Shown piece by piece: positions 24,458 to 36,084 of a DNA stretch of 64,000 nt; positions within the stretch are counted from its first letter, which is position 1, and every line of letters starts with the position of its first letter. The stretch covers positions 22,572 to 86,571 of the forward strand of contig ARYC01002635.1 of assembly GCA_000711775.1 (NCBI GenBank), given 5' to 3'. Source of the stretch: Oxytricha trifallax. Its lineage: Eukaryota; Ciliophora; Spirotrichea; Sporadotrichida; Oxytrichidae. The position numbers and the translations under genes were made by a program. The notes beneath the pieces are model-generated. The model did not search any database. It was not told the origin of the DNA and saw only the letters and a list, made by a program, of their open reading frames with translations.

Positions 24458-24669
24458 CAGATAGCGAAATAATTTTAAACTATTTAGCATTTATTTTACC
24501 ATAAAAAATAGAAACACACATTTTAATTAAATCAGTATTTTTGGCATTCATACTATCGATAAAATTCATAAAAAATAGGTAAAATGAGAAACTTAATTCA
24601 GAGAAAAATTTATTCAATTAACTATCACGTTTTTTATTCGCACATTAGTAGTTTTTAGTTAAACACGCT

Positions 24670-25368
24670 GGCCTCTAAATGAGCATATAAATACTCTGCG
24701 TGTAATATAAACATGCTCACTATATGATGACCAGAGCTCAGGTGAACACCTTCACTTCTCTTATTCCTCATAATCATAGCCATACCCTCCTACATTTTAG
24801 CTAGGTTAAGAACAACATAGATACCGTCCTCCTCAAGAGCTCTAATCTTGTCAGTGGCCCCCACACTTTCCTCTATAGATGAAAGCACCGTTTCTCATTC
24901 TTCTGCCTAGGGGAGCAGTTTGATCAGCGATAAGGCTGAGAATTGGAAGATTTCTGTGATTGTTCTTTGATAACCATTAAGCAGCGTCCTCTTCAGCCTC
25001 TCCACCAATCATGATGATTCTTTAGGTCTATGGGTAAACCACGGTGGGCAACTCAAGCTTAAGAGTAAAATTATTTCTTAGCCTCAACCATAGGAACGTA
25101 AACTGGGAGACCCAAGTGCTGAGTGCCAGATCTCTTGCTGTTAGCACTACCTACTATCTTGGTTCCATAAGGAGGGCTTATCAAGTGTAGAAAGTACCAT
25201 ATACGTGCTTACCAGTCATACCTTAGCAGATAACCTTTGTGAGCTTATTGATAAATATGTGAGGTCGTTGCCAGGTGTTTAGACACCTCTCTTGGCAAAG
25301 GCTAAAATCGAAAATTGCTAGTTCTAGGTAAGTGCCAATTTAGTTGACTGGAATGCTTTCGATAGCAT
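24670..25368 (-). pseudogene. Succinyl-CoA ligase alpha subunit, pseudogene
   Basis: The minus strand starts MLSKAFQSTKLALTQNQQ, a typical mitochondrial targeting peptide, at 25368. In shifting frames follow [73 protein letters not shown] and ATDKIRALEEDGIYVVLN. This is the order of the TCA-cycle enzyme's alpha subunit. About 90-120 residues between VEAKK and IIMIGG are missing. The phospho-histidine loop (normally GRRMGHAGAI) reads GRRMRNGAF, so the catalytic His is gone. At least three frameshifts. G+C is above the flanks. Probably a dead copy rather than a set of MDSs, because of the lost His. Confidence 0.88.
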
Positions 25369-25675
25369 ATTTATTTAATAAATTATTTTATTAGAGATCA
25401 CAATAATCTAATTACAAAATATTAAATACGTGACAGTTATAAATGAATAGATTTTTCTCTGCATTAATTTTTCTCATTTTTACCTATTTTTTATGTATTT
25501 TATCGATAAAAACTCTTAAAAATTAATAGACTTAACAAATAATTTACATAACAACATTATTAAAACTATTATCAAAGGAAGTTAAACAAATTTATAATAA
25601 TTGATTTACCACAGCCGTATAATTCGCTTATAAATTAAGTCCTTCTTTTAATAATTGGATTATAAAATAATTAAT

Positions 25676-26093
25676 ATTGTAGGAATACATTCGATTTGGG
25701 AAAATGAATTAAAATTAAATTAATTAAATATTAAAATAATGGCAGTTATGAATTCCAAAGTAACTAAAAATTCAAATCTAATTCGATTCTACGGTAAATC
25801 CCGCAATTTTAGCAGGTCTTTACTATTGGCAATATTCTTGAATCATCCCAGGAAGAGAGATATTTTGGTTTTGAGCTAACTCCCAAAAATAGTGTTATGA
25901 GTTTTTCTTCCTTGGGAGAAGAGATAAAATCATTATAGCAATATCAACCACCGTCTTAATTTTAATGCGCTATCCAGAGAGTATAATATTGTTAGGGTTT
26001 GGAGAAATTTTCCAAAAACATAACTGCCATGATTTTAATATTTAATTAATTTAATTTTAATTCATTTTCCCAAAGCGAATGTATTCCTACAAT
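25676..26093. mobile_element. MITE-2, 418 bp, same family as MITE-1
   Basis: Begins ATTGTAGGAATACATTCGAT and ends with the inverted equivalent. The TGGCAGTTA block about 60 bp in and the inner TTTACTATTGGC match MITE-1 (3597-4002). Terminal pairing is good for ~70 bp, weaker inside. No gene. Confidence 0.9.
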
Positions 26094-26897
26094 TTTAATT
26101 TATTTATAATTTAAACATTTTGATTGTAATAAAAGGATAAATCCATCAAAAGCTTTCATTATAATTGTAATAACCTAAGTAGCCTCAGATAAATCACTTA
26201 AAACCAGCAATAAATTGAAATAAGCTAAAAAATTATTATTTTAATTAAGATTCGACTCTATGTAGCGACTATTATCATAAAGTAATAAATTCTTATTGAC
26301 TTATTTAGGGATAAGATGTAGGATACAAAGCTTCCTTATTTAGGGATAAGATGTAGGATACAAAGCTTCAGTGACAGATGAAGCAAATTACAAAAAAAAA
26401 GATATCTCAAACTTGCTGGCAAATATCATAACATGCATTGATAAAGTTAGTATCAATAACAGTGAAAAATTTCTATTAAAAGTAACTTAATATTGATTGA
26501 AGATGCAAACAAAAGCAATGTTGAGCATTCAATTTAGTCAAATTTTGAAATTATATAATCATTTCAAAAGAAAATAATAAGGTGCAATCATTCAAATAAT
26601 TCAAGTTTGACCAACAAAATTATGGATAACTCTAGTTAGAAGGAAAATTAAAAGTAATAAAATGGGGTTAAAAAATATCTTACAAAGTTAACAAAAGCTT
26701 TGAGTAAGAAAATGTGCTAAAGCTACTATTTGTAAAAATTAAATATTAGACTTATTTGGAAATAGACTATAATGATCATGCTGAAATTGCATATTTATGA
26801 CTGATGTCAATCAAATTTTGACATAAATTAAAATAGAAAAATAAAAAACATAAGCATATTTATCAAAGTTATTTCCATCAAATTTAATACAAATAAA
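26094..26897. other. AT-rich stretch holding one tandem duplication
   Basis: No gene. The only structure is the 35-bp tandem duplication at 26300-26369. Confidence 0.5.
26300..26369 (+). repeat. 35-bp perfect tandem duplication
   Basis: Two identical, adjacent copies of a 35-base unit that begins CTTATTTAGGGATAAG and ends CAAAGCTTC. No coding sense seen. Confidence 0.95.
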
Positions 26898-28557
26898 GGG
26901 TGTTACCTCTCTCACGCCCCCACAAAATTCTCTTATGAATTTATTTTTTTAAATTATTGAACCAAGCAAATTTTTGTCAATAATTTTGAAAAAAAATTAA
27001 AAATGGATTTTTGTAACTCTCTAGAATGATGAGGCCAAAATAAGCATAAAATTATAACAGAGCAACAAATATTTTTAAATTAATTTTATCAGAAAATATT
27101 GTTGATTCTTTTTGATAAATTCCTTTATTTAAAATATAATTTTCGAGTGCAGAATTTTAAAAGTTATATTTTAAGTCTCTTAGGTTAAAATTCATATTTT
27201 AAATCATGTAATTTAGATTAAATATTAACCTAAGTGACTTAAAATATAACTGTTCTGACCGAGACCCCCCCTACCCCCCCCCCCCCAACGCTTACCTCCC
27301 CCCTCCCAACGCCTACTTCCCCCCAACGCTTTTAGATGAATTTTTATTGTATCAACTAACTTCTATATTATGAAAAATCCTATTGTAAATGAAAATATAT
27401 AACCTCATAGTTGGTTTAATATAATATCAATATAACAACATCATTTGTAAACACACATGCTTTTTACATTAAAAAATGATAAAATTTTTAACTTTTCCAA
27501 ATTTTAAAATAATATTATTTCCATTTTTTTCCAAGATCTAATACGCGTCCGTCGAATTTTTTTTCGTACATGTCCCCACAGGAAAATACATTAGAATTAA
27601 TTTAATTTGACTCTAATTTTTAAATTTCTCTTTACCAATTGGCTCAAGCTAAAATTTTATTTTATAATTTCTTATTCATTAAATACTTGACACAAAACAA
27701 AATAATAATACCAATATCATGAAGATTTTAATTTTTATTTATTATTTCTATTTATATTTCCGAATACGATTCTTAATTAAAATATAAATAATTTTATAAT
27801 TGTAAATCTAAATTAAAATTTAAAAAATAATAACTAATTAAGCAAATCTACAAATTTCATAGTTGAAATGATAACTTATTTTTTTAATTTTAATTTAGAT
27901 TTACAATTATAAAATTATTTATATTTTAATTAAGAATCGTATTCGGAAATATAAATAGAAATTAATAAATAAAAATTAAAATCTTCATGATATTGGTATT
28001 ATTATTTTGTTTTGTGTCAAGTATTTAATGAATTAAGAAATTATAAAATAAAATTTTAGCTTGAGCCAATTGGTAAAGAGAAATTTAAAAATTAGAGTCA
28101 AATTAAATTAATTTTAATGTATTTTCCTGTGGGGACATGTACGAAAAAAAATTCGACGGACTCGTATTAGATCTTGGAAAAAAATGGAAATAATATTTTT
28201 TTAAAATTTGGAAAAGTTAAAAATTTTATCATTTTTTAATGTAAAAAGCATGTTGGAATGTAAATTAACACAATAAGAAATGAATTGTCAATATATATTT
28301 ATTCATATCTACCATTAAAATTTTTAGAAAAAATTATTTATCTAAATAGCAAAAGATTTTAATATGCTATAAAAAAATTCATATAAAAGCGTTGGGGGGA
28401 GGGGGGGAGGTCAAACGTTGGGGGAGGAAGCGTTGGGGGGAGGGGGGGTAGGAGGGGGGTCTCGGTCAGAACATATAACTTTAAAAATTCTGCACTCGAA
28501 AAGTATATTTTAAATTTATAAGAGAATTTTGTGGGTGCGTGAGAGAGGTACCAACCC
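26898..28557. mobile_element. FB-B: 1.66 kb foldback element with C/G tracts
   Basis: Ends are GGGTGTTACCTCTCTCACGC and the inverted GCGTGAGAGAGGTACCAACCC. The inner arms 27546-27820 and 27886-28160 are nearly perfect inverted copies around a ~65 bp loop. Each arm has a C- or G-rich block (27262-27335 and 28383-28464) made of repeated CCCCC(A)ACGCTT-like units, striking in DNA this AT-rich. No coding region. Shares TCCGTCGAAT and the C-rich outer block with FB-A. Confidence 0.93.
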
Positions 28558-28836
28558 AAATAAAAAATAAAAATTTAGTGAAAGTTTGATTAACAGATTA
28601 TAATCATATAATTAAATAATTAATAATCAAATTTAACATTAAGATTGAGATGAAATATAATTAGGCAAATTAAAGTAGTTTAATATATTACCACTCCTCG
28701 CCAATCTAAATGCTAGCATTTAAACAGTTTCAATAAAAAAGATTATTTTCTAAGGCAAAAACCTCTTAAACAGATGTTTTAGTCATTTGATTTGTATGGT
28801 ATAGTTGAGGGTTAGTAAAGAAATTTAGACCATTTT

Positions 28837-30270
28837 GCAAAATTAGAAATATAATTTGCGATCCTTAGGATCAATTAATGATGATAAATATTAAAATTTA
28901 CTACTTTAGCTTAGATATGGTAAAGGAATTAATATAGACTAATTCAAACCAATACCAAATTATGCAGATATAACAAAGCTATTATGCAAGAGTGTTCTAA
29001 CTTTTAGGTCTCACTTTTTGTTAGTAGTTAAGTAGTTTAGCATTTTAATTCTGGCTCTTGATAACAGCTTGCAAATAAAATAAAATTATCTCAGTAAAAT
29101 TTGACTACCTATGGGTTTCTAAGACAAAAAGGTACTAGGAACACTATCAGATTTATTAGCAAACTATGATATTTTATTTCAAATTTCTTGACATGTGTGT
29201 GCATCACTCCATAGACAATTGCTAATATTTACTGGAGAAATGGTATTACTTTCAATACTATCAACAGAGTGATTTATTTTGCTGAACCATTTAATCGTAA
29301 TAATTTAAATTATATTAATGATTAAATTCTGAGTGAGAGCTATCACTAATAGCATTAATTTTATACAATTGGAAGAAACAATGAGTAAAAATTTGAATAT
29401 TTACCAAGAATAAGAAGATAACAATAAAGATTATCTTTACAACATATTATTAATTAACGTTTTAATCCACACTCTATCCCTAATAAATATATGTTTAGGG
29501 ATTATTTGAGTTAGAGTGTGGTTTTAATTATTAATTTATAATATATATTTAATATGATATTTCATTTATTATAAATGATATTAAATTTTTTTAATATAAA
29601 AATGTCTATTAAATATTGAATTAATTTAGCAATAATTAAAAAAATAGTTTTAAAACCTATCAATTAAAAGTATAATATATAAATTCTTGATGATTTAAAA
29701 TTTATATAAAAAAAACTTTATGTCGTTTGTAATAAATGAAATATCATATTAAATATATATATTATGAATTAATAATTAAAACTACACTCTGACTCTAATG
29801 ATCCCTAAATATACATTTATTAGTGATAGAGTGTGGTTTAAAACGTTAATTAAAAATATTTTGTAGAGAAAATCTTGATTATTATCAAATTCTTGGTAAA
29901 TATTCAAAATACTACTCAATATATAGATAAAACACCATTATTAATAATTCAGGTGAATAATTTGATTTAATAGAAATATATGACTTTAACCTCTCAGTTC
30001 ATAAAACTATGAATTTTAAGAAAGCTTATGAAGAGTTAAACATAACTCATGTATATGATGTTCCTTACAGTCAATAATTTAATGGAATAGAATTCCACTT
30101 GGTTAGATTATGATTCACCACAAGAAACTCTTAATGTATCACCTAATGCATGACTTGCCTATCGATACAGTCGACTTGATTCAAAATAGATGTAAGAGTG
30201 AGTAAAGATAAGACTTCGATAATTGCAAAGAAAGGAAGAATGAATGTTTATATAAATAAATGTTAGACTT
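28837..30270 (+). pseudogene. TBE-4 transposase remnant
   Basis: Aligns with the TBE-2 transposase: the start ATG is changed (ATTAG), a block like IANIYWRNGITFNTINRV survives at 29220-29270, then FB-C interrupts. After it come DFNLSVHKTMNFKKAYEEL and the NGIEF motif with the last Glu. The segment bearing the first Asp and the lead to the second was lost with the FB-C insertion. Many indels. Confidence 0.85.
29392..29908. mobile_element. FB-C: 517 bp foldback inside TBE-4
   Basis: Starts TTTGAATATTTACCAAGAAT and ends ATTCTTGGTAAATATTCAAA. The arms pair for over 200 bp, including CACACTCTATC/GATAGAGTGTG. About 270 bp of transposase present in TBE-2 is absent at this point, so insertion came with, or was followed by, a deletion. 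Confidence 0.9.
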
Positions 30271-30289
30271 AAAATAATGAATAATTTCA

Positions 30290-30900
30290 CATATTAAACT
30301 AGCTCTTTAATGGATTTGGATTATCTTTCTTTTTTCCTTTATCTCTCTAAAGACTTTTGCGTTATCTTTCAAAATAATATACCAGTTTCAGGTTCAACTA
30401 CAAATCTTATTAGAGAGATAAGGAAGCTTCTCGAGGACTTCAAGCCAGTCCTAGGCCTCACTTATTACTATGCTTTTTTTATCTTCTAAGAAATGGAGTT
30501 TAGAACTTTGTGAGATTCTCATATTTTTTTCTTCTCAATCTACCAAGAACACCAATGAAGAAACTCTTTTCTGGAAGCTTGTTAGAAAGATGCTTATTGT
30601 TTGCAATTTAAATTATCTACTCTTCATCTTTCATAGCATCCTGGTAGAGATTAGTGGCCGAAATCTCTGGGATGGTTAGGTATTTCTTTCAACTTGATCT
30701 CTTAGTTTTTGAAAGCTTTCTTCTCATCCAAAGTATAACTTGAAGAATGATATTTTGGTACCTACCATTGAAGAAATAAAACAACTAAAATATTTGTTAA
30801 AATATGTTGAATTTTAACCTTGATGAATGAGTTATCTTTAGAAGTTTTCCTTGATTTTTTTAGTTTCAATCTTTTTCATTTCAAAACAAATTTATTCAAT
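30290..30900 (-). pseudogene. TBE-4 22K remnant
   Basis: The minus strand recalls the TBE-2 22K gene: FRSKEDL-like sequence is eroded, but IPNHPRDFGH-like and FFWCSW-like remnants of the IPNYPEISVTN and FFFGVL blocks are visible across frames near 30540-30690. The start codon is lost. Multiple frameshifts. Confidence 0.7.
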
Positions 30901-31391
30901 GTTCCTCTTCTTATTAATGAATTAATAGATTTAATTTATAGACTTATTGATCCTATTATTTAAAATCTTACTATTAAATATTATGTCAATAGCTAAAGAT
31001 ATATAGATAAAGTTTGCAGAAGCTGTAAAAAATTTCAGACATGATGCTTCATTTCAGAAGATTTAGTTCCATTAAATTAAATAAATTAGTTCCGGTTCTA
31101 AATTCGTTTAAATTTAATTTATACCTATTTAATGATACTAATTATTATTACCATGAATTTTAAACTATTCAAGTATAATAGAAAAGTTTTAACAGTATCG
31201 ACCTGAATTTTTATGAATTAATAAAAAAATTAAAATTATTAAGGGGAAAATTATAAAAATAATAGCCATAGACTCATCATAGATATAAAGCTTTGGTTCT
31301 TAAATTAAAACATCATTATTTCAGAAAGAATTACTATATCGAGGGAAGATTTATGATCTTTATCATAGAAATTTAATAACTGAATTTAAAC

Positions 31392-33081
31392 ATGGCGCTC
31401 AACATAAATCGCTAATTAACTTCTTTAAGGTCAGGATAATCATAGCTCAACTTAGGACAAGCAGATATTATCTATATTGAGGGAAAAGCAGAGCTAAATG
31501 ATTTTGAATTTTAAGGAAATATATTCTTCATTGAAGTTTAAACAAGAAAAAGATCGTAGAAATTGAATTTCAAACATTAATTTAAAATGTTGACGAAGTA
31601 AAAAAAAAAAAGCTACCAATTCAAAAGTCAAAAACTTTTGAATGCAAAGAGTGCTAGAATTTATTATCAACTAAGTCAAACTTAAAGAGACACCTCAAAG
31701 AAATACACATTGGTAAGGTAAATATGTACTTTAAATGCACGACTTATAAGAAGTCTTATAACTACTTAGCCAAATTAAAGAAGCATATGCAAAAGCATTA
31801 CTTGAGTGATTTATTGATTTAAGGTAAAGATTCATTAAAACTAATATGTGCAGGAAAAGGTAAAAAGACATGAATCAATGAATCAACCAGTTTACAGAAC
31901 CGCTTTATTATGTTTTAAGAAAGAGTTATGTACATTCCTGCATTAAATACAGTTGATCTTAGTATTTATATTGATAAATACTTGAATATTGATGAGCTTT
32001 CAAAGGCATAACTTATCCTCATTAAATAGCATGGCAAACGATATTTCTTTTCAGCTATTTAATAAAGAACGAGTAGTGTAAATATGAGTGTGCAAATAAA
32101 TACAATATTCTTAGTGATGATTCTAATAGATGAGATTGCAAAAACCAACTAGATAGATTTATTCTTGGGTATTGTTTGATAGCACCACGACTTAAATCAA
32201 TTGAAATGACATTTAGAGAGTATTTATATCCTAATAAATACCATGATAATTTTATTGATATACTCACATAGATTACTAAGGGTGTTAAAAGTTACCATAA
32301 GATAGGTTATGTTCAAAAAGACTTAAAGCCAGATAATTTAATGTATAACCTCTGTCTTTTATAAGTAGTCGATATCAACTTAAACGAAGAAATAGGTTAT
32401 GAGAAAGTAACATAAGCTAATGGAGCCCCAGGATACTTCCTTCTGATAGAGGAGAGAAATTTAAGAATGATTCTGTATAGTGGGATGTGGGCAGTAGCTG
32501 CTATTATTATTGATAAAACACAAACTTTAGGTAATTTCTACTTCTTCTTTGAACTACAGCTACACCAACTTTGTGGTAGTTAGAATTTTTATGATGTATT
32601 AAGTTGATGTTCCTTACTCAAAGGGTTTAGAGGTTAGTGTTAATACTGTTATTGATGTTGAAGGAGGTGTTAGTAGTTGTTGTATTGCACGTATTTATAC
32701 TGGTTATTGTTTTTAGTCATTGAGTATTAGTTGAAAAGCTGATGTCTAAAAGTAGAACAATTCCATGTAACGTTTGCCATATTTGAATAATAATAATTCG
32801 GTTAATAATTAAAAGTTAATATTTAAATCTAATATTGTAATTTTAGAGTGTGATTTGGAAAGTATGTCTTCTTTTGGTAAAAGCATGAAAAATAAAGAAG
32901 AAATCTTATCAAGAGGCATAGAAAGGAAGAAGATATATTTTAAGAAATTAAGAAGCTAACAGAGAAGAATATTGTGAAACCAACTGACTATCTTCGTTAC
33001 CAATTAGATGATGTCCTAGAGTAGCAAGATAAAACAATATTCAAGAGGTACAACAAAGTCAAGCAGATAAAATTCGCTTGA
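31392..33081 (+). pseudogene. TBE-4 57K remnant, split by the Asn/Gln repeat
   Basis: The first finger is intact as FECKECQNLLSTKSNLKRH, with the last His in LKEIH. The second finger has lost a Cys (FKCTTYKKSY). The catalytic loop reads VQKDLKPDNLMYN (His to Gln in HRD) and the DFG site DIN. At 32509 the Asn/Gln-rich repeat interrupts. The frame resumes at 32849 and ends DKTIFKRYNKVKQIKFA before TGA at 33079-33081, matching the TBE-2 C-terminus KQIKFV. Confidence 0.85.
32509..32848 (-). repeat. Asn/Gln-rich repeat, copy B, inserted in TBE-4
   Basis: The flanks GCTGCTATTATT and TTAGAGTGTGAT are adjacent in the TBE-2 57K gene, so this is an insertion. The minus strand reads RHQLFNQYSMTKNNNQYKY and then YVQYNNYQHLLQHQQQYQ, parallel to copy A at 23752-24085. 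More TAA codons than copy A. Confidence 0.7.
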
Positions 33082-33094
33082 TTTAAGACAATTA

Positions 33095-33830
33095 ATATTT
33101 ATTTACCCGAGCACACCGATTCCATCTCCAATAAAATACCGATTTCATACATGTTTTTAGGACCTTATTTTTATAATAAATAAATATAATTTTTTGCTAA
33201 ATCATTTTTCTTGACATGCATGCTACTATTTAATATGAATTTCATTTTTTTGATAAAAATCACTCTAACCATCAAATTTATTTGACACATTCTCCCAAAA
33301 GAATACAAACCTAATTTATTCAGCATTATTTTCTTAACTTTTATAATAAATATTTTATTAACCAGCATGGCTATTTTTTTTATTTATCCGTAAAATGTTC
33401 ATAATACATAAAAAATAACAAATATATATTTTTATTTGTTAAGGAATATCATAAAATTAAAAAAAAATTTGAATAAATATTACTCGGAATATTTTATGTT
33501 AGAAAATTTTGAATAAAATTACTATTATTATTGATGATAAATGATTTGTCAATATTCAGAGTAATATTGATTTATTATTTATTTGGTAATTTTAATAAAA
33601 ATTAAGAAAAAAATCACTATAAATTAGATTTGTATTCTTTTTGGAGAATATGTCAAATAAAGTGAATGGTTAGAGTGATGTTTATCAAAAATTGAAATTT
33701 ATATCAAATAGCAGCATGCATGTAAAATAATGTCCTAAAATCAAGATGTAGAAGGAAAACAATATAGAATTTCTGGATAATATTTTTTTTAAATGGGTAT
33801 TTTACTGGAGGTGTGCTAAGGTGAATAAAT
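33095..33830. mobile_element. FB-D: ~735 bp foldback in the TBE-4 terminal region
   Basis: Left arm begins TTTATTTACCCGAGCACACC and the right arm ends GGTGTGCTAAGGTGAATAAA. Further pairing includes GACATGCATGCTACTATTT and ATTCTCCCAAAAGAATACAA. TBE-4 sequence continues on both sides (AATTAATATT before, TATTCAATTAATAAATTTC after). Confidence 0.88.
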
Positions 33831-34397
33831 ATTCAATTAATAAATTTCAATATGTCATAAACCAGCGTTTTCTCAACTAACCTCAAGAAGAGTTCTAGTT
33901 TACACTACAAATAAATATAATGAAACAATAACTTAAGGGTTTTTAGAATTTTTCTTATTTATTGTAGCAATGATTGCATCTATAATTTGAGTATATTTTT
34001 AATTTCTATGAAAATAATAAAATAATGTATTTAAAATTATGAAGGATTTAAAAAACATACAAATTCCAAAAAAAATAATATATAATAAAAATTTTATTTC
34101 TAAAATATAAAATTTTTAATTTAATTAATAATAAAACCTTTAAATGAACTAAAATTAATTTTATAAAATGATAAGTCAATAAACTTAAATATAAACTTTT
34201 AATTTTTAAATATGTAGTTTAGCAGATATTTACTTTACCTATATTTAAATTTTTTTTATTTTTATATGCATTATTGCTTTTTACAAATTATCTTACTTTC
34301 AAGAGCAAATTGGAATCTTTTCTTCTATTTATTACAGTGAATATATTATCGAATTCCTTGAATGACTTAAAATTATTTTGGAGTATGGATCTTTTGA

Positions 34398-34652
34398 GTT
34401 TCTTTGACTGCAGCTAATTCACTAGTAATTTTTGTCAAGACTCCCAGCAGTAACGAGGCTAGCTAACTATCTAGACTTCTCTCGAGGACCGCCAATTACA
34501 ATTCAGAGCCAGGCATCCTTGCACCAAAGGTTAATGCACGACTTTGGGGCAGACAGCCGGTTGGTAAAAAGCGAGTATTGACATAAGGTCTTCCCAAGAA
34601 TCTTTCATTGATGAAGTAGAAGCAAAATGTGGCATAGCAGTAAAATATTTGA
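34398..34652 (+). CDS. GC-rich coding-like island, unknown
   Basis: An island of about 45% G+C in ~20% surroundings. The plus frame is open for 85 codons to TGA at 34650-34652: VKTPSSNEASQLSRLL, then NSEPGILAPKVNARLWGR, then KRVLTQGLPKNLSLMKQK, with TAA/TAG as Gln. The charge and residue mix is natural. It begins with no ATG in frame, so it would be an internal or 3' MDS. The minus strand is also open here but reads less like a protein. No family recognised. Confidence 0.5.
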
Positions 34653-35035
34653 ATATAAAATAATTACTGTAAATCAATGTAAAGTTAGCTGTAATAATTT
34701 ATTGAATATTAAATTTGATTAATTTCTATAAAAGCCCAGATTTTATGATTTTAGCCAAATAGTTTAAATTTAAATTATGAAATAAAATTAAATATCATTT
34801 TAGAGATTATAAAATTGACTTAATTTACTCCAAATACCTTAAATTCTTTCAGATAACTTTAATTAATTTAATAAAAGAATAAATTTTTTGTTTTGAATTA
34901 TTTTTTTTTCTATGGGAACTAATTATCACTTTTATATGTTTATTTGAGTTTATGTAATATTTATATTTATAATATCATCACATTGATAGCTAATTTAATT
35001 TTTGTAAATAAAACAACAAAATCATGCGAGAGACT

Positions 35036-36040
35036 GCAAATTTATTCTAATTAATCTGAACATTTATATCCAAATTTTAGTGATCTCTCACTTGGCTTAC
35101 TGGTTAATTTCAGTGTTTTATCAATTTTTACCAGCTTTTCATTGCTTAGAACTAGAATAAAATTTGATATATACACTTCATCATTTAATGAATAGAGACT
35201 AGGCAGTTTATAGATTCGTGTGTAATTAATATTATCAATTGAGCTCATCTTTCTTTTATAATGAAAGAATTTCAAGTATTTACTGAAAATGATATTAAAA
35301 GCAAAAGCAAAAGCAACTGCAAAATGCTGGATGATTATTAATAATTCAACAATATTAAAATATATAAACTGAGTCTTAAAACTTATCTATTGGTATTCTT
35401 GCTTTTGAAATTGTAGCTTAATAGATTTATAATGTATTTCTATTGAGCAATGTTGAAGTTTTTTTTAATTAATTAATTATAATATTATTATTGTTTACAG
35501 ACATGCCCATTTCGGAATTTACATTAAAATTAAGATCTTAAACTTTATTAATTTTAGTAATTTTCTTTCAGTAATTTAATTAAAATTTTAAAATTTAAAT
35601 CTATTATATTTACTAACTTAATTTATTATAAATCTATATAAAATGATGTCAAATTTCCTTTAAAAAAAATAGGCCATACATAGATATTTCTGTCTAGCGA
35701 GTTGGAACTGATTTCTCAATGAAATCATATAATTCAATCTATTTTTAATATAAAAGTACTTAACATGACAGTGAGACCTGCCTAAAATTTGAATACTGCT
35801 TCTCTAATTACTACTTGCCATTCTCTCCCCACGATCATAACTTTATACAATTTTTATCTGTCTTCCTGGTTTTTTATTATATTTTTTTGTTATCCTTTCC
35901 AACCATTTACAGGGTTTCTTTTCTTGAGGAAAATCAAAAGCCTTTTCAAGTTTTCTATTCTTCACTAACTTAAAGAAAAAGTTAACTTCCTGCTCTAATC
36001 TAGAGATATGTCTTTTATTTACTTTTTAGTGATTGATCAT
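35036..36040 (-). CDS. Long TGA-free frame, unknown
   Basis: ATG at 36040. The same frame has no TGA until 33833 (over 700 codons). Two parts look like protein: 36040-35690 (SRLEQEVNFFFKLVKNRK, KPCKWLERITKKYNKK, GRQIKIVQSYDRGERM) and about 35275-35051 (SSIDNINYTRIYKLPS, LKLTSKPSERSLKFGY). Between them and after 35036 the translation is Ile/Asn/Lys/Gln-rich and may be IES or spacer. The far end runs into the TBE-4 terminus, so that part is chance. Function unknown. Confidence 0.4.
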
Positions 36041-36084
36041 AAGTCATTCAAAGAATTATTGAATTCTAAGGATAGTCCTTGATT

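Larger units (their letters stand above)
28745..33953 (+). mobile_element. TBE-4: old TBE-2-type element with three nested insertions
   Basis: Both degenerate ends can be found: GGCAAAAACCTCTTA near 28745, with the TBE-2-like TTTGATTTGTATGGTATAG beyond it, and CTTAAGGGTTTTTAGAATTTTT ending about 33953. Order is transposase (plus), 22K (minus), 57K (plus). Three insertions split it: foldback FB-C (29392-29908), the Asn/Gln repeat (32509-32848) and foldback FB-D (~33095-33830). Without them about 3.6 kb remains; part of the transposase is missing at FB-C. Confidence 0.9.

Noticed and set aside
27262..27335. C-rich block as a telomere or low-quality assembly
   Set aside because: The units are CCCCC(A)ACGCTT rather than C4A4, and the inverted copy at 28383-28464 matches.
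34398..34652. GC island as a tRNA, rRNA or other structural RNA
   Set aside because: No cloverleaf or rRNA core motif is visible, and the plus frame reads like protein.
33833..35035. C-terminal part of the long minus frame from 36040 as protein
   Set aside because: It runs through AT-rich low-complexity DNA and into the TBE-4 terminal repeat, so openness there is likely chance.
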